Below are positions 25,895-34,608 of a DNA stretch of 42,611 nucleotides, piece by piece. The stretch lies in contig JAFLDE010000027.1 in assembly GCA_017302655.1 (NCBI GenBank), positions 1 through 42,611 on the forward strand, given 5' to 3'. The notes below the pieces were generated by a model that did not search any database, was not told the origin of the DNA, and saw only the letters and a program-made list of their open reading frames with translations. Made by a program: the position numbers and the translations under genes. Each line of letters starts with the position of its first letter. The first letter of the stretch is position 1. The DNA comes from Burkholderiales bacterium. GTDB lineage: Bacteria; Pseudomonadota; Gammaproteobacteria; Burkholderiales; Burkholderiaceae_C.

Positions 25895-25903
25895 CAGCGC
25901 GGG

Positions 25904-27283
25904 TCAACGCAGTTGGTTGAGCACGCCCCGCCCCATCGACCCCATCAGCGCCACCGCCTGCTGCGCGTCGTAGATCGCGTTCACATGGGCGACGCGCAAT
26001 GAATAGTAGTCAGCCTCGGCGCCCATCACGTCGAACAGTGAACGACGACCGAGTTGCTGCCATTGCAGCAGGGTGGCCGCGCGCAGTTGCTGGCTGGACT
26101 GCAGCAGCTCGGTGATGCGCCGGGCGCGGTCCAGTGCGTTGGACGCCGCGTCGTGCAGCTCGTTCAGGCGCCAGCTCTTGGCTTCCAGGCTTTCGTCGCG
26201 CTGCGCGTCGGCTGCGGCCGCACGCTTGAGTGCCGCGGCGCGCTGGGGTTCGTGCGTGGCGTTGAAGATCGGGATGCTGACCTGCACGCCGGCGATCCAG
26301 TCCGCCGAGCGCCCGTTGCCGCCGCGCCCATTGACGGCGCCGAGGTACTCCACCTGCGGCTTCTGCCCGGCCGCCACCGCATCGGCCAGACGCCGTGCCG
26401 CCAGCGCTTGGCTGCTGGCCTGGGCAATGTCGGGGGCATCGACGAGGTCTTTTTGCAGCTGGGCGAGGTCAGGCAGACGCACCATCACCGCCGCCAGCGC
26501 CCCCACCGGCGGCAGCGGCTCCCCCACCAAGCGGCGCAGGCGCGTCTCGGCGTTCTTCAGGAAGTCCTGCGTGCTTGCCAGCGCCAGCTCGGCCTGCTGC
26601 TGGCTCTTGCGTGCCTGCACCAGCTCGCTCGCGCGGCCTTGGTCGAATTGGGTGATGGACTGCAGCTGTTCGACCAGACAGGCCATCTTGCGCACGTACT
26701 GGCCATAGACCTGCGCCTGCAGGCTGTAGCGACTGCGGTCCAAGCTCAGCGCCACTGTTTGCAGCGCCACTTGTTCGGCTGCACTGCTGCGACCGGCGGC
26801 CGCGCTCTCGGCCAGCTGGCGGCGCCATTCCACCAGCTGCCGCTGGCGCCCCCAGTCCCACAGGGATCCGTTGATCTGCAGGCCCGCGCGTCCTTCCAAC
26901 CCATGCGGTCCGGCCCGACCCAGGCTGTGCGAGCCGGCGTAGCCGCTGGTCATGTTCAGCTGCATCTGCGGCAGCACCGCCGCTTCGGCCTCACGCACTT
27001 CGTCGCGCGCGGCGGCTTCCAGCAGGCGCGCCACCCCCACGCCGCGGCTGCGTTCCTGCGCCGACTCGGCCAAACGCAGCAGGTAAGCGCGCGGGTCTTC
27101 GTCGGATCGCTGCGCCTCGGCCTGCAGTTCGTCCTCTGCACAACGGCTCTTGGCGGGCGGCACCGCCACGGGTGCGGGTTGCACGGTGCGGGCTTTGGCG
27201 ACTGGCTTGGAGCGCGGCGCCGCCGTGCCGACCGGGGCCAGGGCGATGCACGACAGCAGGGCGAGGATGAGGCGAGTGTTCAC
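25904..27283 (-). CDS. TolC-family outer membrane efflux/secretion protein
   Basis: GTG 27283 is preferred because it gives a signal peptide directly (NTRLILALLSCIALAPVGTAA); an upstream in-frame start at 27370 would bury it. The 459-aa product has the two-fold repeated coiled-coil plan of TolC proteins. Typical stretches are SGYAGSHSLGRAGPHGLEGRAGLQINGSLWDWGR, the ERSRGVG-like N-terminal helix, and VSIPIFNATHEPQRAAALKRA in the second repeat. It should form the outer-membrane channel of a type I secretion system. The matching ABC exporter and HlyD genes are at 28932-32507, separated from it by a plus-strand gene and dps. It starts 10 bp upstream of the glycosyltransferase frame's neighbour boundary, so co-transcription leftward is likely. 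Confidence 0.85.
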   Translation of the reverse strand: MNTRLILALLSCIALAPVGTAAPRSKPVAKARTVQPAPVAVPPAKSRCAEDELQAEAQRSDEDPRAYLLRLAESAQERSRGVGVARLLEAAARDEVREAEAAVLPQMQLNMTSGYAGSHSLGRAGPHGLEGRAGLQINGSLWDWGRQRQLVEWRRQLAESAAAGRSSAAEQVALQTVALSLDRSRYSLQAQVYGQYVRKMACLVEQLQSITQFDQGRASELVQARKSQQQAELALASTQDFLKNAETRLRRLVGEPLPPVGALAAVMVRLPDLAQLQKDLVDAPDIAQASSQALAARRLADAVAAGQKPQVEYLGAVNGRGGNGRSADWIAGVQVSIPIFNATHEPQRAAALKRAAAADAQRDESLEAKSWRLNELHDAASNALDRARRITELLQSSQQLRAATLLQWQQLGRRSLFDVMGAEADYYSLRVAHVNAIYDAQQAVALMGSMGRGVLNQLR

Positions 27284-27508
27284 ACCCGCCACTGCAACAG
27301 ATCCGGCCCCTTGCTTGAGCCGGAAAAGCGGCACTTCCCTTGCCCTGCTCTGGAGACCACCCCGAGTCATCCCCGCGATGGCCCGCTGCGCCCAGCGCGA
27401 GCACCTCGTGCTTCAGAATGAACAACCTCTTCCAAGGACTCTGCAAGACCCAATGCCCACTCCTGTACGCGCCAAGGAACCCGTCCGACGCCGAGTCGAA
27501 AGGGTGTG
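27284..27508. other. Divergent intergenic region between tolC-like and binding-protein genes
   Basis: About 225 bp separate the GTG of the TolC-like gene (minus) and the ATG of the binding-protein gene (plus), so promoters for both should lie here. An AAGGG ribosome-binding-like sequence sits at about 27500-27504, in front of ATG 27509. A small hairpin AGCAC-CTC-GTGCT occurs near 27399-27411. I could not pick convincing -35/-10 boxes. Confidence 0.4.
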
Positions 27509-28300
27509 ATGCGCTCGACCTGGCTGCTCCTGCTGCTGGCCTTGCTGAGCCCGGGGGCGCCTGCGATCGAGTGCCCACAACCCCTGCGCATCGCCTTCCT
27601 GGACAAAGCCATCCCCAGCAAGCTGGAAGGAGACGGCACGAAGTTCGCTTCGCCCCCGGGCCGATTCGTCGATTGGCTCGATGAGACCCTGCGTCGCATG
27701 GGCTGCGCCGCCGAGCGGGTGCGGGTGCCTCAGCGGCGATTGCTGGTGGAGACCGCCAACGACATGACGCAAGTCACCTTCTACTTCGCGCACACCGCCG
27801 AGCGGGCACAGCAACTGGTGTACCCCACCCGCACCGATGGTCAACCGGAGCGCCAGCTGGCGCTGGCGGAGACGCGCCTCGCCCTGTTCGTTCGCGCTGA
27901 CCGCCAGAGCAGCATCCGTTGGGACGGCGCGCAACTCCTGCCGCCTCGGCTCAAGGTCGGCATCGTGGGCGGCGGCGTCGAGGAGCCCTTGGCCCGCGCT
28001 GCGGGCTGGGACCTGGACGTGGCGCTCAGCCATGCCGGGAGCATCGCCAAGCTTCGCCTCGGGCGGGTGGATGCCGCGGTGCTGCCGCAGCTCAGCTTCA
28101 GCGAGCAGGCCTTGCACGAAGAGCCGGCGCTGGTGGCGCTGGAGCCGCCGATGCACCGCATCCATTTCTTCGCACCGGTCAGCCGGGCTCTGCATGCCCG
28201 CCACCCGCAATTCGTGAAGCTCTTCTGGCGCACCCTTTGCGAGGTGGCCCGCTCTGACCTGCCGCATGGCAGCCCGATGCCCACCTGCCGAGCCGAATAG
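27509..28300 (+). CDS. Secreted solute-binding-like protein, second orphan copy
   Basis: A 263-aa protein starting at ATG 27509 (GTG 27506 is also possible) after an AAGGG Shine-Dalgarno-like sequence. RSTWLLLLLALLSPGAPA is a clear signal peptide. The mature part begins with CPQPLRIAFLDKAIP, continues with a GRFVDWLDETLRRMGC helix and closes with SHAGSIAKLRLGRVDAAVLPQ, the alternating pattern of family 3 solute-binding proteins. It recalls the protein at 7372-8253 but the two are distant. There is no transport partner nearby. It lies alone on the plus strand inside a minus-strand secretion/glycan block, and its tail is convergent with dps. Confidence 0.62.
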   Translation: MRSTWLLLLLALLSPGAPAIECPQPLRIAFLDKAIPSKLEGDGTKFASPPGRFVDWLDETLRRMGCAAERVRVPQRRLLVETANDMTQVTFYFAHTAERAQQLVYPTRTDGQPERQLALAETRLALFVRADRQSSIRWDGAQLLPPRLKVGIVGGGVEEPLARAAGWDLDVALSHAGSIAKLRLGRVDAAVLPQLSFSEQALHEEPALVALEPPMHRIHFFAPVSRALHARHPQFVKLFWRTLCEVARSDLPHGSPMPTCRAE

Positions 28301-28353
28301 GTGTCAACGCGTGGTCCCGCGGCCCGCATGCCATCCTGGGCTGAGCGTTGGGC

Positions 28354-28860
28354 TCAGTCCTTCAGCAGGGCCCGCAGCATCCACGCCGTCTTTTCGTGCA
28401 CGTCCAGGCGCTGCGTGAGCAGGTCGGCGCTGGGCTGGTCGTCGGCCTTGTCCACCACCGGGAACAGCGCACGTGCGGTGCGCGCCACGGCCTCGTGCCC
28501 ACGCGCCAGCAGGGCCACCATTTCGAGTGCACGCGGCGGTTCCTGCGGCGCATCGGGCAAGGAGCTCAGCGCCTTGAACTGTGCATAAGAGCCCGGCGCC
28601 ACATGGTCGAGCGCGCGGATGCGCTCGGCGATCGGGTCGACGGCGTTCCACAGTTCGGTGTACTGCGCCATGAACATCGCGTGCAGCGTGTTGAACATCG
28701 GCCCGGTCACATTCCAGTGGAAGTTGTGCGTGGTCAGGTAGAGCGTGTAGGTGTCAGCCAGCAGGCGCGACAGACCTGTAGCGATCGCCGCCCGGTCCTT
28801 GTCGCTGATGCCGATGTCGATGGCGGCCGCTTTGGCCGGCTTACGGGAGGTCTTGGACAT
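28354..28860 (-). CDS. dps: Dps family DNA-protection/ferritin-like protein
   Basis: A 168-aa protein starting MSKTSRKPAKAAAIDIGIS; earlier in-frame starts at 28872 and 28905 are possible but add no conserved residues. The Dps signature HNFHWNVTGP (about 45-54) is followed by ferroxidase-site residues His48, His60, Asp75 and Glu79. The basic, Lys-rich N-terminus would help DNA binding. Dps oxidises ferrous iron with peroxide in a dodecamer and coats DNA in stress or stationary phase. It lies 71 bp downstream of the HlyD gene, so it may have its own promoter. An inverted repeat CTGAGC-5-GCTCAG (28341-28357) overlaps its stop but lacks a T-run, so I do not call it a terminator. Confidence 0.92.
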   Translation of the reverse strand: MSKTSRKPAKAAAIDIGISDKDRAAIATGLSRLLADTYTLYLTTHNFHWNVTGPMFNTLHAMFMAQYTELWNAVDPIAERIRALDHVAPGSYAQFKALSSLPDAPQEPPRALEMVALLARGHEAVARTARALFPVVDKADDQPSADLLTQRLDVHEKTAWMLRALLKD

Positions 28861-28931
28861 GATTGCGATCATGGGAGAGGATGAATGCACTGTGGCCGAT
28901 TCCACCGCGAACGGTCAACCGCAGGCCCTGC

Positions 28932-30125
28932 TCAGCGCTCGCGCAGCGCCTCACGGCTCTTCAGCATCGGCCGCAGCAGGTAGGACAGCACCGAGCGCTG
29001 GCCGGTCTTGATGTCGACCGAGGCCGCCATTCCGGGAATCAGGGGCAGTGGCTGGCCCTGGCGCGGCTTGAGTGTGTTCTTCTCGCTCACCACCAGGGTC
29101 CGGTAGTAGGTGAAGTCGCCGCCCTTCTCGGTGTCGCCGAAGGCATCGGGGCTGATGAACTCGACCCGACCGGTGAGCCCGCCGTAGACGTTGTAGTCGT
29201 AGCCGGCCAGCTTGACTTCAGCCTTCTGGCCCACGACGACGAAGCCCACGTCGCGCGGCTTGACCCGCGCCTCCACGAGCAGTCGCCCGCCCATCGGCGC
29301 GATCTCCATGATGGCCGCCCCGCTGCTGACCACGCCGCCCAGGGTGTTGATCTTGATGCTCTTGACCACGCCGTCCACCGGGCTGGTGAGCACGGTGCGC
29401 TGCAACTGGTCCTCGCGCACCACCAACTGCTCCTGCAGCATCGCCAGGTCGTTCTGCACCTTCACCAGTTCGCTGGCCGCCTCCTGGCGGAAGCGGTTGA
29501 CGCGCTCGGTGCGCTGCTGCTGCAGCTCGCTGACCTGGCGGGTTAATCGCATCACCTCCACGTCGCTCATCAAGCCCTGGGCGGACATGCGCCGCGCCAT
29601 GTCCAGCTCGCGCTGCACCAAGCTTTGCGAGCGTGACAGCCCGGCCAGGCTGTCCTCGAGCAGGCGGCGGCGGCTGTCGAAGGCTTCCGTCTCGGCCGCC
29701 TTCAAGGCCTTGGCGTCCTTCAACTCGTCCGGAAAGCGAAGCGGGCTGCTGTTGGCCTCGGCACGCAGGCGCGCGGCGGTCGCGGTGAGCGAGAGCCGCT
29801 TGAGCTCGCCCTCGTTCTGTGCGGCCTCCATGCGAGTCGGGTCCAGGCGCACCAAGGCCTGGCCTTTCGCCACCTGCTGCCCCTCGCGCACCATCAACTC
29901 CCCCAGCAGTCCCGGCTCCAGGCTGGCGATCACCTGATCGCGCCCGTCGGGCACGATGCGCCCCTCGGCGCGCGTGATCTCGTCCACGTCTGCCCAGGCC
30001 GCCCAGGCCACGAAGCAGACCACAAAGGCCAGCATGAGGTAGAGCGCCCAGGTGGCCTTGGGGAGCTTTTCGTCCACCTGCGCAGCCGCGATGGCCGAAA
30101 GGAACTGGTCGCCGTCCTTGGCCAT
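28932..30125 (-). CDS. Type I secretion membrane fusion protein (HlyD family)
   Basis: A 397-aa protein with an N-terminal cytoplasmic tail, one transmembrane segment at about 24-45 (TWALYLMLAFVVCFVAWAAW), and a periplasmic part. This has the half-lipoyl motifs RAEGRIVPDGRDQVIASLEPG and LTSPVDGVVKSIKINTLGGVV flanking a long coiled coil. The C-terminal LPLIPGMAASVDIKTGQRSVLSYLLRP is diagnostic of HlyD/PrtE/LapC adaptors. It links the inner-membrane ABC exporter to a TolC-type channel. Its start directly follows the exporter's stop with no spacer, so the two are translationally coupled. Confidence 0.93.
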   Translation of the reverse strand: MAKDGDQFLSAIAAAQVDEKLPKATWALYLMLAFVVCFVAWAAWADVDEITRAEGRIVPDGRDQVIASLEPGLLGELMVREGQQVAKGQALVRLDPTRMEAAQNEGELKRLSLTATAARLRAEANSSPLRFPDELKDAKALKAAETEAFDSRRRLLEDSLAGLSRSQSLVQRELDMARRMSAQGLMSDVEVMRLTRQVSELQQQRTERVNRFRQEAASELVKVQNDLAMLQEQLVVREDQLQRTVLTSPVDGVVKSIKINTLGGVVSSGAAIMEIAPMGGRLLVEARVKPRDVGFVVVGQKAEVKLAGYDYNVYGGLTGRVEFISPDAFGDTEKGGDFTYYRTLVVSEKNTLKPRQGQPLPLIPGMAASVDIKTGQRSVLSYLLRPMLKSREALRER

Positions 30126-32507
30126 CTACACGGAGCTTTGGCGCTGCACGGGTTGCGCGCTGGGGTGGTGGCGCAGCTTATCGTCGGCGGGCGCGGGCTT
30201 GGCGCCCGACAGCGCGGCGAGCACGGCATCGCGCGGCCCGTCCATGACGATGCGCCCGCCGTCCACCACCACGATGCGTTGCACCAGTTCCAGCACCGCC
30301 GGCCGGTGGGTGACCACGACCAGCGAGCCATCGCCCTTGGAAATCGCATCCTTGAGCTGACGCAGGAAGGCCAGCTCGCTCTGTGCATCCATGCTGCTGG
30401 TGGGTTCGTCCATGAGCAGGATCTGCGGGCGGTGCACCAGCGCACGCGCCAGCGCTACCAGCTGGCGCTGGCCGCCCGACAGCAGGCCGCCCATTTCACC
30501 CACGCCCAGGTCCCAGCCCTGAGGATGGGCGCTGACCAAGCGGTCGAGGCCCGTGAGCCGCGCCACCTCGGCCAGGTGCGAGGCATCCACATCCGGGCGG
30601 CCCATGGCGACGTTGTCGCGCAGGGTGCCGGCGAACAGGCGCGGCTCCTGACTGACGAAGCCCACGCGGGCGCGGAACTCGGCCGGGTCAACCTGGCGCA
30701 GGTCGATGCCATCCACCTCCACCGCCCCCTCGATGGGCTGGTAGAGCCCGGCGAGCAGACGCAGGATGGTGCTCTTGCCCGAACCGATCCGACCAAGCAC
30801 GGCCACGCGCTCGCCCGGCTCCACCACCAGGCTCACCGCGCGCAGCACCTTGGGCGCGTTGCCGGCCATGCCCTCGGCGGCCGACTTCGGCAACGGATAG
30901 GCGAAGCCGACATCCACCAGGCGCAGGCGGCCGCGGCCCTGCCCCAGCGGCACGTAGGCCCGCGTGGCGTCGCGCTCCTGGGGCTTCTGCATCAGCTCGT
31001 CGATGGACTTCATGGCCGCCCGCGCGCCCTGGTAGCGCGTTGTCAGCGCCATCAGGCTCGAGAGCGGCGCCAGCGCGCGGCTGGCGAACATGACCGCACC
31101 CACCAGTGCGCCGGCGCTGAGCTGCTGGTCCTGGATCAGGTAGACGCCCCAGATCAGCATCACCAGGGTGATGCCCTGCTGGGCCGTCATGGTCAGGTTG
31201 TTGGAAAACGCCATGGCCGCGCGCGTGCGCAGGCTTGAAGTGGCGGCCACCGCCGTGCTCGCCTCGTAGCGGCGGATGAAGCGCCCCTGCGCACCGCTGG
31301 TCTTCAGGTCTTCCAGCCCTTCCACCGCCTCCACCAGGGTGCCCTGCAGGTCGGCGTATTCGTTCAGGTGGGTCTGCACGGAACGCCGCACCCGCGCCTG
31401 CAGCCACACCGAAAGCCCGATCATCAAGGGCACCGCCAGACACAGCACCCAGCCCAGCGGACCGGCGATGACGAAGGTCATCGTGATGAAGAGCAGCACG
31501 AAGGGCAGATCGGTGAGCACGCCAAGCACGGCCGACGAGCAGAAGTCGCGCACCAGCTCGATCTGCCCGAGGTAATGCGCGTAGCTGCCGGCGCTCTCGG
31601 GCTTGTGCTCCATGCGCACGCCCAGGGTCTGGCGGAACAGGCGCGAGCCGATCAGCAGATCGGCCTTGCGGCCCGCTAGGTCGATCAGGTGGCTGCGCAG
31701 CTGGCGGGCGAAAAGATCAAAGGCCAGCGCGATGAAGGCGCCGATGGCCAGGGTCCACAGGGTGGTGGTGGCGGCATGCGGGATCACCTTGTCGAAGATC
31801 ACCGCCGTCACCAGGCCGGTGACGAGCAGCAGCACGTTGGACAGCAGCGCCGCCAGCATGGCGGCCCGGTAGTAGGGCACGAAGCGGCGCATCGTGCCCC
31901 AGAGCCAGTGCTCGCTGCCGGTGGCCAGGAGCTGCTCGGCACCACGGCCGCTGGCGGCTTCCTCGCGCGGCGTGGCCACCAGCACGAAGCCGCTGTAGGA
32001 CGCGGCCAGTTCCTGGGCGGTGGCGGCGGCGGGCTGGCCGTCGCCGTCGGGGAAGACGACTTCGTAACGCGGCTCTGGCCCTCCCGCACCGCCCTCGGGT
32101 TCCAGCCTGCGTGCTAGCACGCAGGCATCGCCCTCACCCAGCAGCAGGATGGCGGGCAGCAGCAGTGGGTTGATGTCGGGGATGGCCTTGGCCAGCAGCC
32201 CGGCGTTGTAGCCGGCCTCGCGCAGCACGCGCAGCGCCTGGTCGGGCATCAGCGGGCCGTCCACCGGCTGGCCGGCGCGCAGCGACTCAGCCGAGCGCGG
32301 CTTGCCATGGTGCTTGGTCAGCCAGACCAGGCACTGCAGCAGCGCGTCGCCCACCGCCGGCGCGGCGGCCTGCTGGGCCACCTGCACCTGCTCGTCCAGC
32401 CGCGGTGGCTCGTAGGTGGGCGCCACCTGCAGGGGCGACTTGCGGGCGCCGCGCGGCTTCGCACCCCCGGGTGGGGTGTCGAAGAAGGCGTCGTCCGAGC
32501 GGCTCAA
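30126..32507 (-). CDS. Type I secretion ABC exporter with degenerate C39-like domain
   Basis: A 793-aa protein. Residues about 40-185 form a C39-like domain (LLQCLVWLTKHHGKPRSAESL), but the normal peptidase cysteine context and the later His are not evident, so it probably binds rather than cleaves substrate, as in HlyB/LapB-type exporters. About 200-510 is the six-helix ABC transmembrane domain. The nucleotide-binding domain has Walker A GRIGSGKST (around 571-579), signature LSGGQ (around 672) and Walker B ILLMDEP (around 696-702). It should export a large protein such as an RTX or LapA-like adhesin in one step. It lies 3 bp downstream of the GT41 gene and directly abuts hlyD. Confidence 0.93.
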   Translation of the reverse strand: MSRSDDAFFDTPPGGAKPRGARKSPLQVAPTYEPPRLDEQVQVAQQAAAPAVGDALLQCLVWLTKHHGKPRSAESLRAGQPVDGPLMPDQALRVLREAGYNAGLLAKAIPDINPLLLPAILLLGEGDACVLARRLEPEGGAGGPEPRYEVVFPDGDGQPAAATAQELAASYSGFVLVATPREEAASGRGAEQLLATGSEHWLWGTMRRFVPYYRAAMLAALLSNVLLLVTGLVTAVIFDKVIPHAATTTLWTLAIGAFIALAFDLFARQLRSHLIDLAGRKADLLIGSRLFRQTLGVRMEHKPESAGSYAHYLGQIELVRDFCSSAVLGVLTDLPFVLLFITMTFVIAGPLGWVLCLAVPLMIGLSVWLQARVRRSVQTHLNEYADLQGTLVEAVEGLEDLKTSGAQGRFIRRYEASTAVAATSSLRTRAAMAFSNNLTMTAQQGITLVMLIWGVYLIQDQQLSAGALVGAVMFASRALAPLSSLMALTTRYQGARAAMKSIDELMQKPQERDATRAYVPLGQGRGRLRLVDVGFAYPLPKSAAEGMAGNAPKVLRAVSLVVEPGERVAVLGRIGSGKSTILRLLAGLYQPIEGAVEVDGIDLRQVDPAEFRARVGFVSQEPRLFAGTLRDNVAMGRPDVDASHLAEVARLTGLDRLVSAHPQGWDLGVGEMGGLLSGGQRQLVALARALVHRPQILLMDEPTSSMDAQSELAFLRQLKDAISKGDGSLVVVTHRPAVLELVQRIVVVDGGRIVMDGPRDAVLAALSGAKPAPADDKLRHHPSAQPVQRQSSV

Positions 32508-32510
32508 GCC

Positions 32511-34403
32511 TTACTCCAGCGGCCGAAGCGCCTCACCCGCCCTGGCCTGCGCGGCCAGGTGGGCGAACTGCCGTTCGATGCTGCGCACGATGGCGGGCAC
32601 GTCGAAGAGCGGGCTGCTGCGCCCCTGCTCGGCCAGGTAGCGGCGGTACGAGGCAGCTCGCGCCGGCTGGCGGCCGATGGCCACTGCCAGGCGTTCGTAG
32701 TCGGTCAGGCTGTGGGTGATGAGGTCCGGCAGGCCCGCCGCGGTGAGCAGGCTGCCGCACATGCGGCTGATGTAGCTGCGTCCACTCAAGGTGAGGATGG
32801 GCGCACCCGCCCACAGGCAGTCGCTGGCCGTGGTGCCGGCGTTGTACGGGAAGGTGTCGAGCACCAGGTCGGCGAGCGCGAAGCGCGCCAGGTAGTCGGC
32901 CGGCGAGACGCGCGGCGCGAACACCAGGCGTTCGGCGGCGATGCCGGCAGCATGCGCGGCGGCGCGCAGATTCGCCTCCGCCCAGCGGTTGTCGGCCAAG
33001 AGCCAGAGCACGCTGCCCGGCACCTGCTGCAGCACGCGCATCCAGCAGCCGTACATCTCGGCGCTGATCTTGTGGTTGTTGTTGAACACCGCGAAGACGA
33101 AGGCCTGCTCGGGAAGGCCGTACTGGGCGCGGCGGGGCGGCTTGCCCATTTCGCGCTGGCGGTCGCTGACCTGGTAGCAGGGCTCGACGTAGATGGGGCG
33201 CTCGCTGCAGTAAGGCAGGTAATCGCTCTGCATCACGAAGCGGTCGGCCAGCATGAAGTCGATGCCCGGCACGCTGGAGGTGGCCGGCAGGCCCAGGTAA
33301 CTTACCTGCACCGGCGCCGGCCGGCGCACCAAGATGCCTGGGCGGGCGCCGCTGGTCAGGCCCTGCAGGTCGATGAGCACATCCACCCCGTCGGCGGCGA
33401 TGCGCCGTGCGGCGCTGTCGTCGTCCAGGCCGTGCAGGCTCACGCGCTCGTCGAAGGCGCGCTTGAGCCGCTCGCGCAGCGGTGTGCCGTCCTCGCGGCT
33501 CCATTCGTAGGCGCGCACCTCGAAGCGGCTGCGGTCGTGCAGTTCGTACAGCTCGGCGCTCAGCAAGCCGACCGCGTGCATGCACAAGTCGCCCGACAGG
33601 TAGCCGAGCCGCACGCGACCTTCCCTCTGCTGCGGGCCATGCTGCCGGTGGTAAGGGCGGCTGGCCGGCTTGTCGACCTTCTCGAACACGAAGCGCTGCG
33701 CGGTGAGCAGTTGCAGCGCCGGGTCGTCGCTGTGGCTGAGCATGGCCAGCAGGCTGGTGTGCACCAGCAACTGGTTGGGCGTCACGGCGCCCAGCGGCTG
33801 GTGCACCGGCCACTCGCACTGCTTCTGGCGGATGTGCACGTAGTGCTGGATGACGTCGCCCTGCGTGGGCTTGAGCAGCAGGCTGCGCTGCATCAGCGCT
33901 TCGGACTCGTCGTAGCGCTTGAGCTGTTCGAGCAGGCGCGCGCTGTTGTTCATGGCATGCAGCTGCAGGTCCTGCGGGTCGGCGCCCACGCAGTCCAGCG
34001 TAGTCACCCCCTCGTACACCTCGCGCCAGCAGGCCAGGGCCTCGTCGTGCCGGCCCAGGTGCTCGCACTGGTGCGCCAGGTTCAGCCGCGCCTGCGCGAA
34101 ATTGGGCTTCAGCGCCAGCGCCTGGCGGTAGGCAGCCTCGGCCGCCTCGTGGCGGCGCAGGCTGCCCAGCACCGTCCCCCAGTTGAACAGCGCCACGGGC
34201 TTGTGGCCGTCCGCCTGGGGCTGGGCCAGCCAGGTCTCGTACAGCTGCGCGGCGGCGTCCAGTTGGCCTTTGGCCTGCAGGGCGTTGGCGGCCGACATCA
34301 ACTCGCCCAGCGGCAACCCGCTGCGGGCGCGCGCCAGCAAAGCCTGCAAGGCGTCGGGCGCAGGCTGTACGGGCGTCGGCAGGGGCAGCACTTGAGCTGG
34401 CAT
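32511..34403 (-). CDS. GT41 (OGT/SPINDLY-like) glycosyltransferase with TPR N-terminus
   Basis: A 630-aa protein from ATG 34403; a TTG two codons earlier is possible. Residues about 15-200 contain TPR units (HEAAEAAYRQALALKPNFAQARLNLAHQ). The GT41 domain follows, with GYLSGDLCMHAVG (the histidine matching the OGT active-site region), GVDVLIDLQGLTSGARPGI, and DTFPYNAGTTASDCLWAGAPILTLSGRSYISRMCGSLL near the end. Family enzymes transfer GlcNAc, or glucose/fucose in relatives, from a nucleotide sugar to Ser/Thr or Asn of proteins in the cytoplasm. As first gene of the exporter operon, it may glycosylate the secreted substrate before export, or a component of the export machine. Confidence 0.9.
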   Translation of the reverse strand: MPAQVLPLPTPVQPAPDALQALLARARSGLPLGELMSAANALQAKGQLDAAAQLYETWLAQPQADGHKPVALFNWGTVLGSLRRHEAAEAAYRQALALKPNFAQARLNLAHQCEHLGRHDEALACWREVYEGVTTLDCVGADPQDLQLHAMNNSARLLEQLKRYDESEALMQRSLLLKPTQGDVIQHYVHIRQKQCEWPVHQPLGAVTPNQLLVHTSLLAMLSHSDDPALQLLTAQRFVFEKVDKPASRPYHRQHGPQQREGRVRLGYLSGDLCMHAVGLLSAELYELHDRSRFEVRAYEWSREDGTPLRERLKRAFDERVSLHGLDDDSAARRIAADGVDVLIDLQGLTSGARPGILVRRPAPVQVSYLGLPATSSVPGIDFMLADRFVMQSDYLPYCSERPIYVEPCYQVSDRQREMGKPPRRAQYGLPEQAFVFAVFNNNHKISAEMYGCWMRVLQQVPGSVLWLLADNRWAEANLRAAAHAAGIAAERLVFAPRVSPADYLARFALADLVLDTFPYNAGTTASDCLWAGAPILTLSGRSYISRMCGSLLTAAGLPDLITHSLTDYERLAVAIGRQPARAASYRRYLAEQGRSSPLFDVPAIVRSIERQFAHLAAQARAGEALRPLE

Positions 34404-34608
34404 GGGCAAGGCTCGGGCAGGGTGTCCGGAATGCCGATGTTAGGTTCGCCCCCAGGTCCATCCGGTCAGAAATGGCAGGTTTCCCCTGCATTCCTCACCT
34501 TCTCGCGCCCTTGAGAATGCGTGCCAAACCATCCATCCCCAGTCTCGCGATCGCTCGCCTCCCCTCAAGGGGGCGCGCAATGGCTTCGGACGGCCAGGCG
34601 CCATTGCA
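34404..34608. other. Divergent intergenic region with two inverted repeats
   Basis: These 205 bp lie between the starts of the GT41 gene (minus) and the dehydrogenase gene (plus), so they should carry promoters in both directions; I see no convincing sigma70 boxes. The right part holds a CCCCTCAAGGGGG palindrome at about 34561-34573. A second inverted repeat has GCAATGGC at 34577-34584 pairing with GCCATTGC at 34600-34607. It ends one base before the dehydrogenase ATG and occupies the place of the ribosome binding site. Confidence 0.55.

Noticed and set aside
22799-26002. 1067-aa plus-strand open frame
   Set aside because: It is an antisense shadow of the tridomain glycosyltransferase gene, with low-complexity Gln/His/Val/Arg-rich sequence and no recognisable domain.
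28338-28360. Inverted repeat at the dps stop as a terminator
   Set aside because: The stem is only about nine pairs including a G-U pair, and no T-run follows on either strand.
32307-34514. 735-aa plus-strand open frame
   Set aside because: It lies opposite the GT41 gene and has the composition of a high-GC antisense frame; the minus strand encodes clear GT41 motifs.
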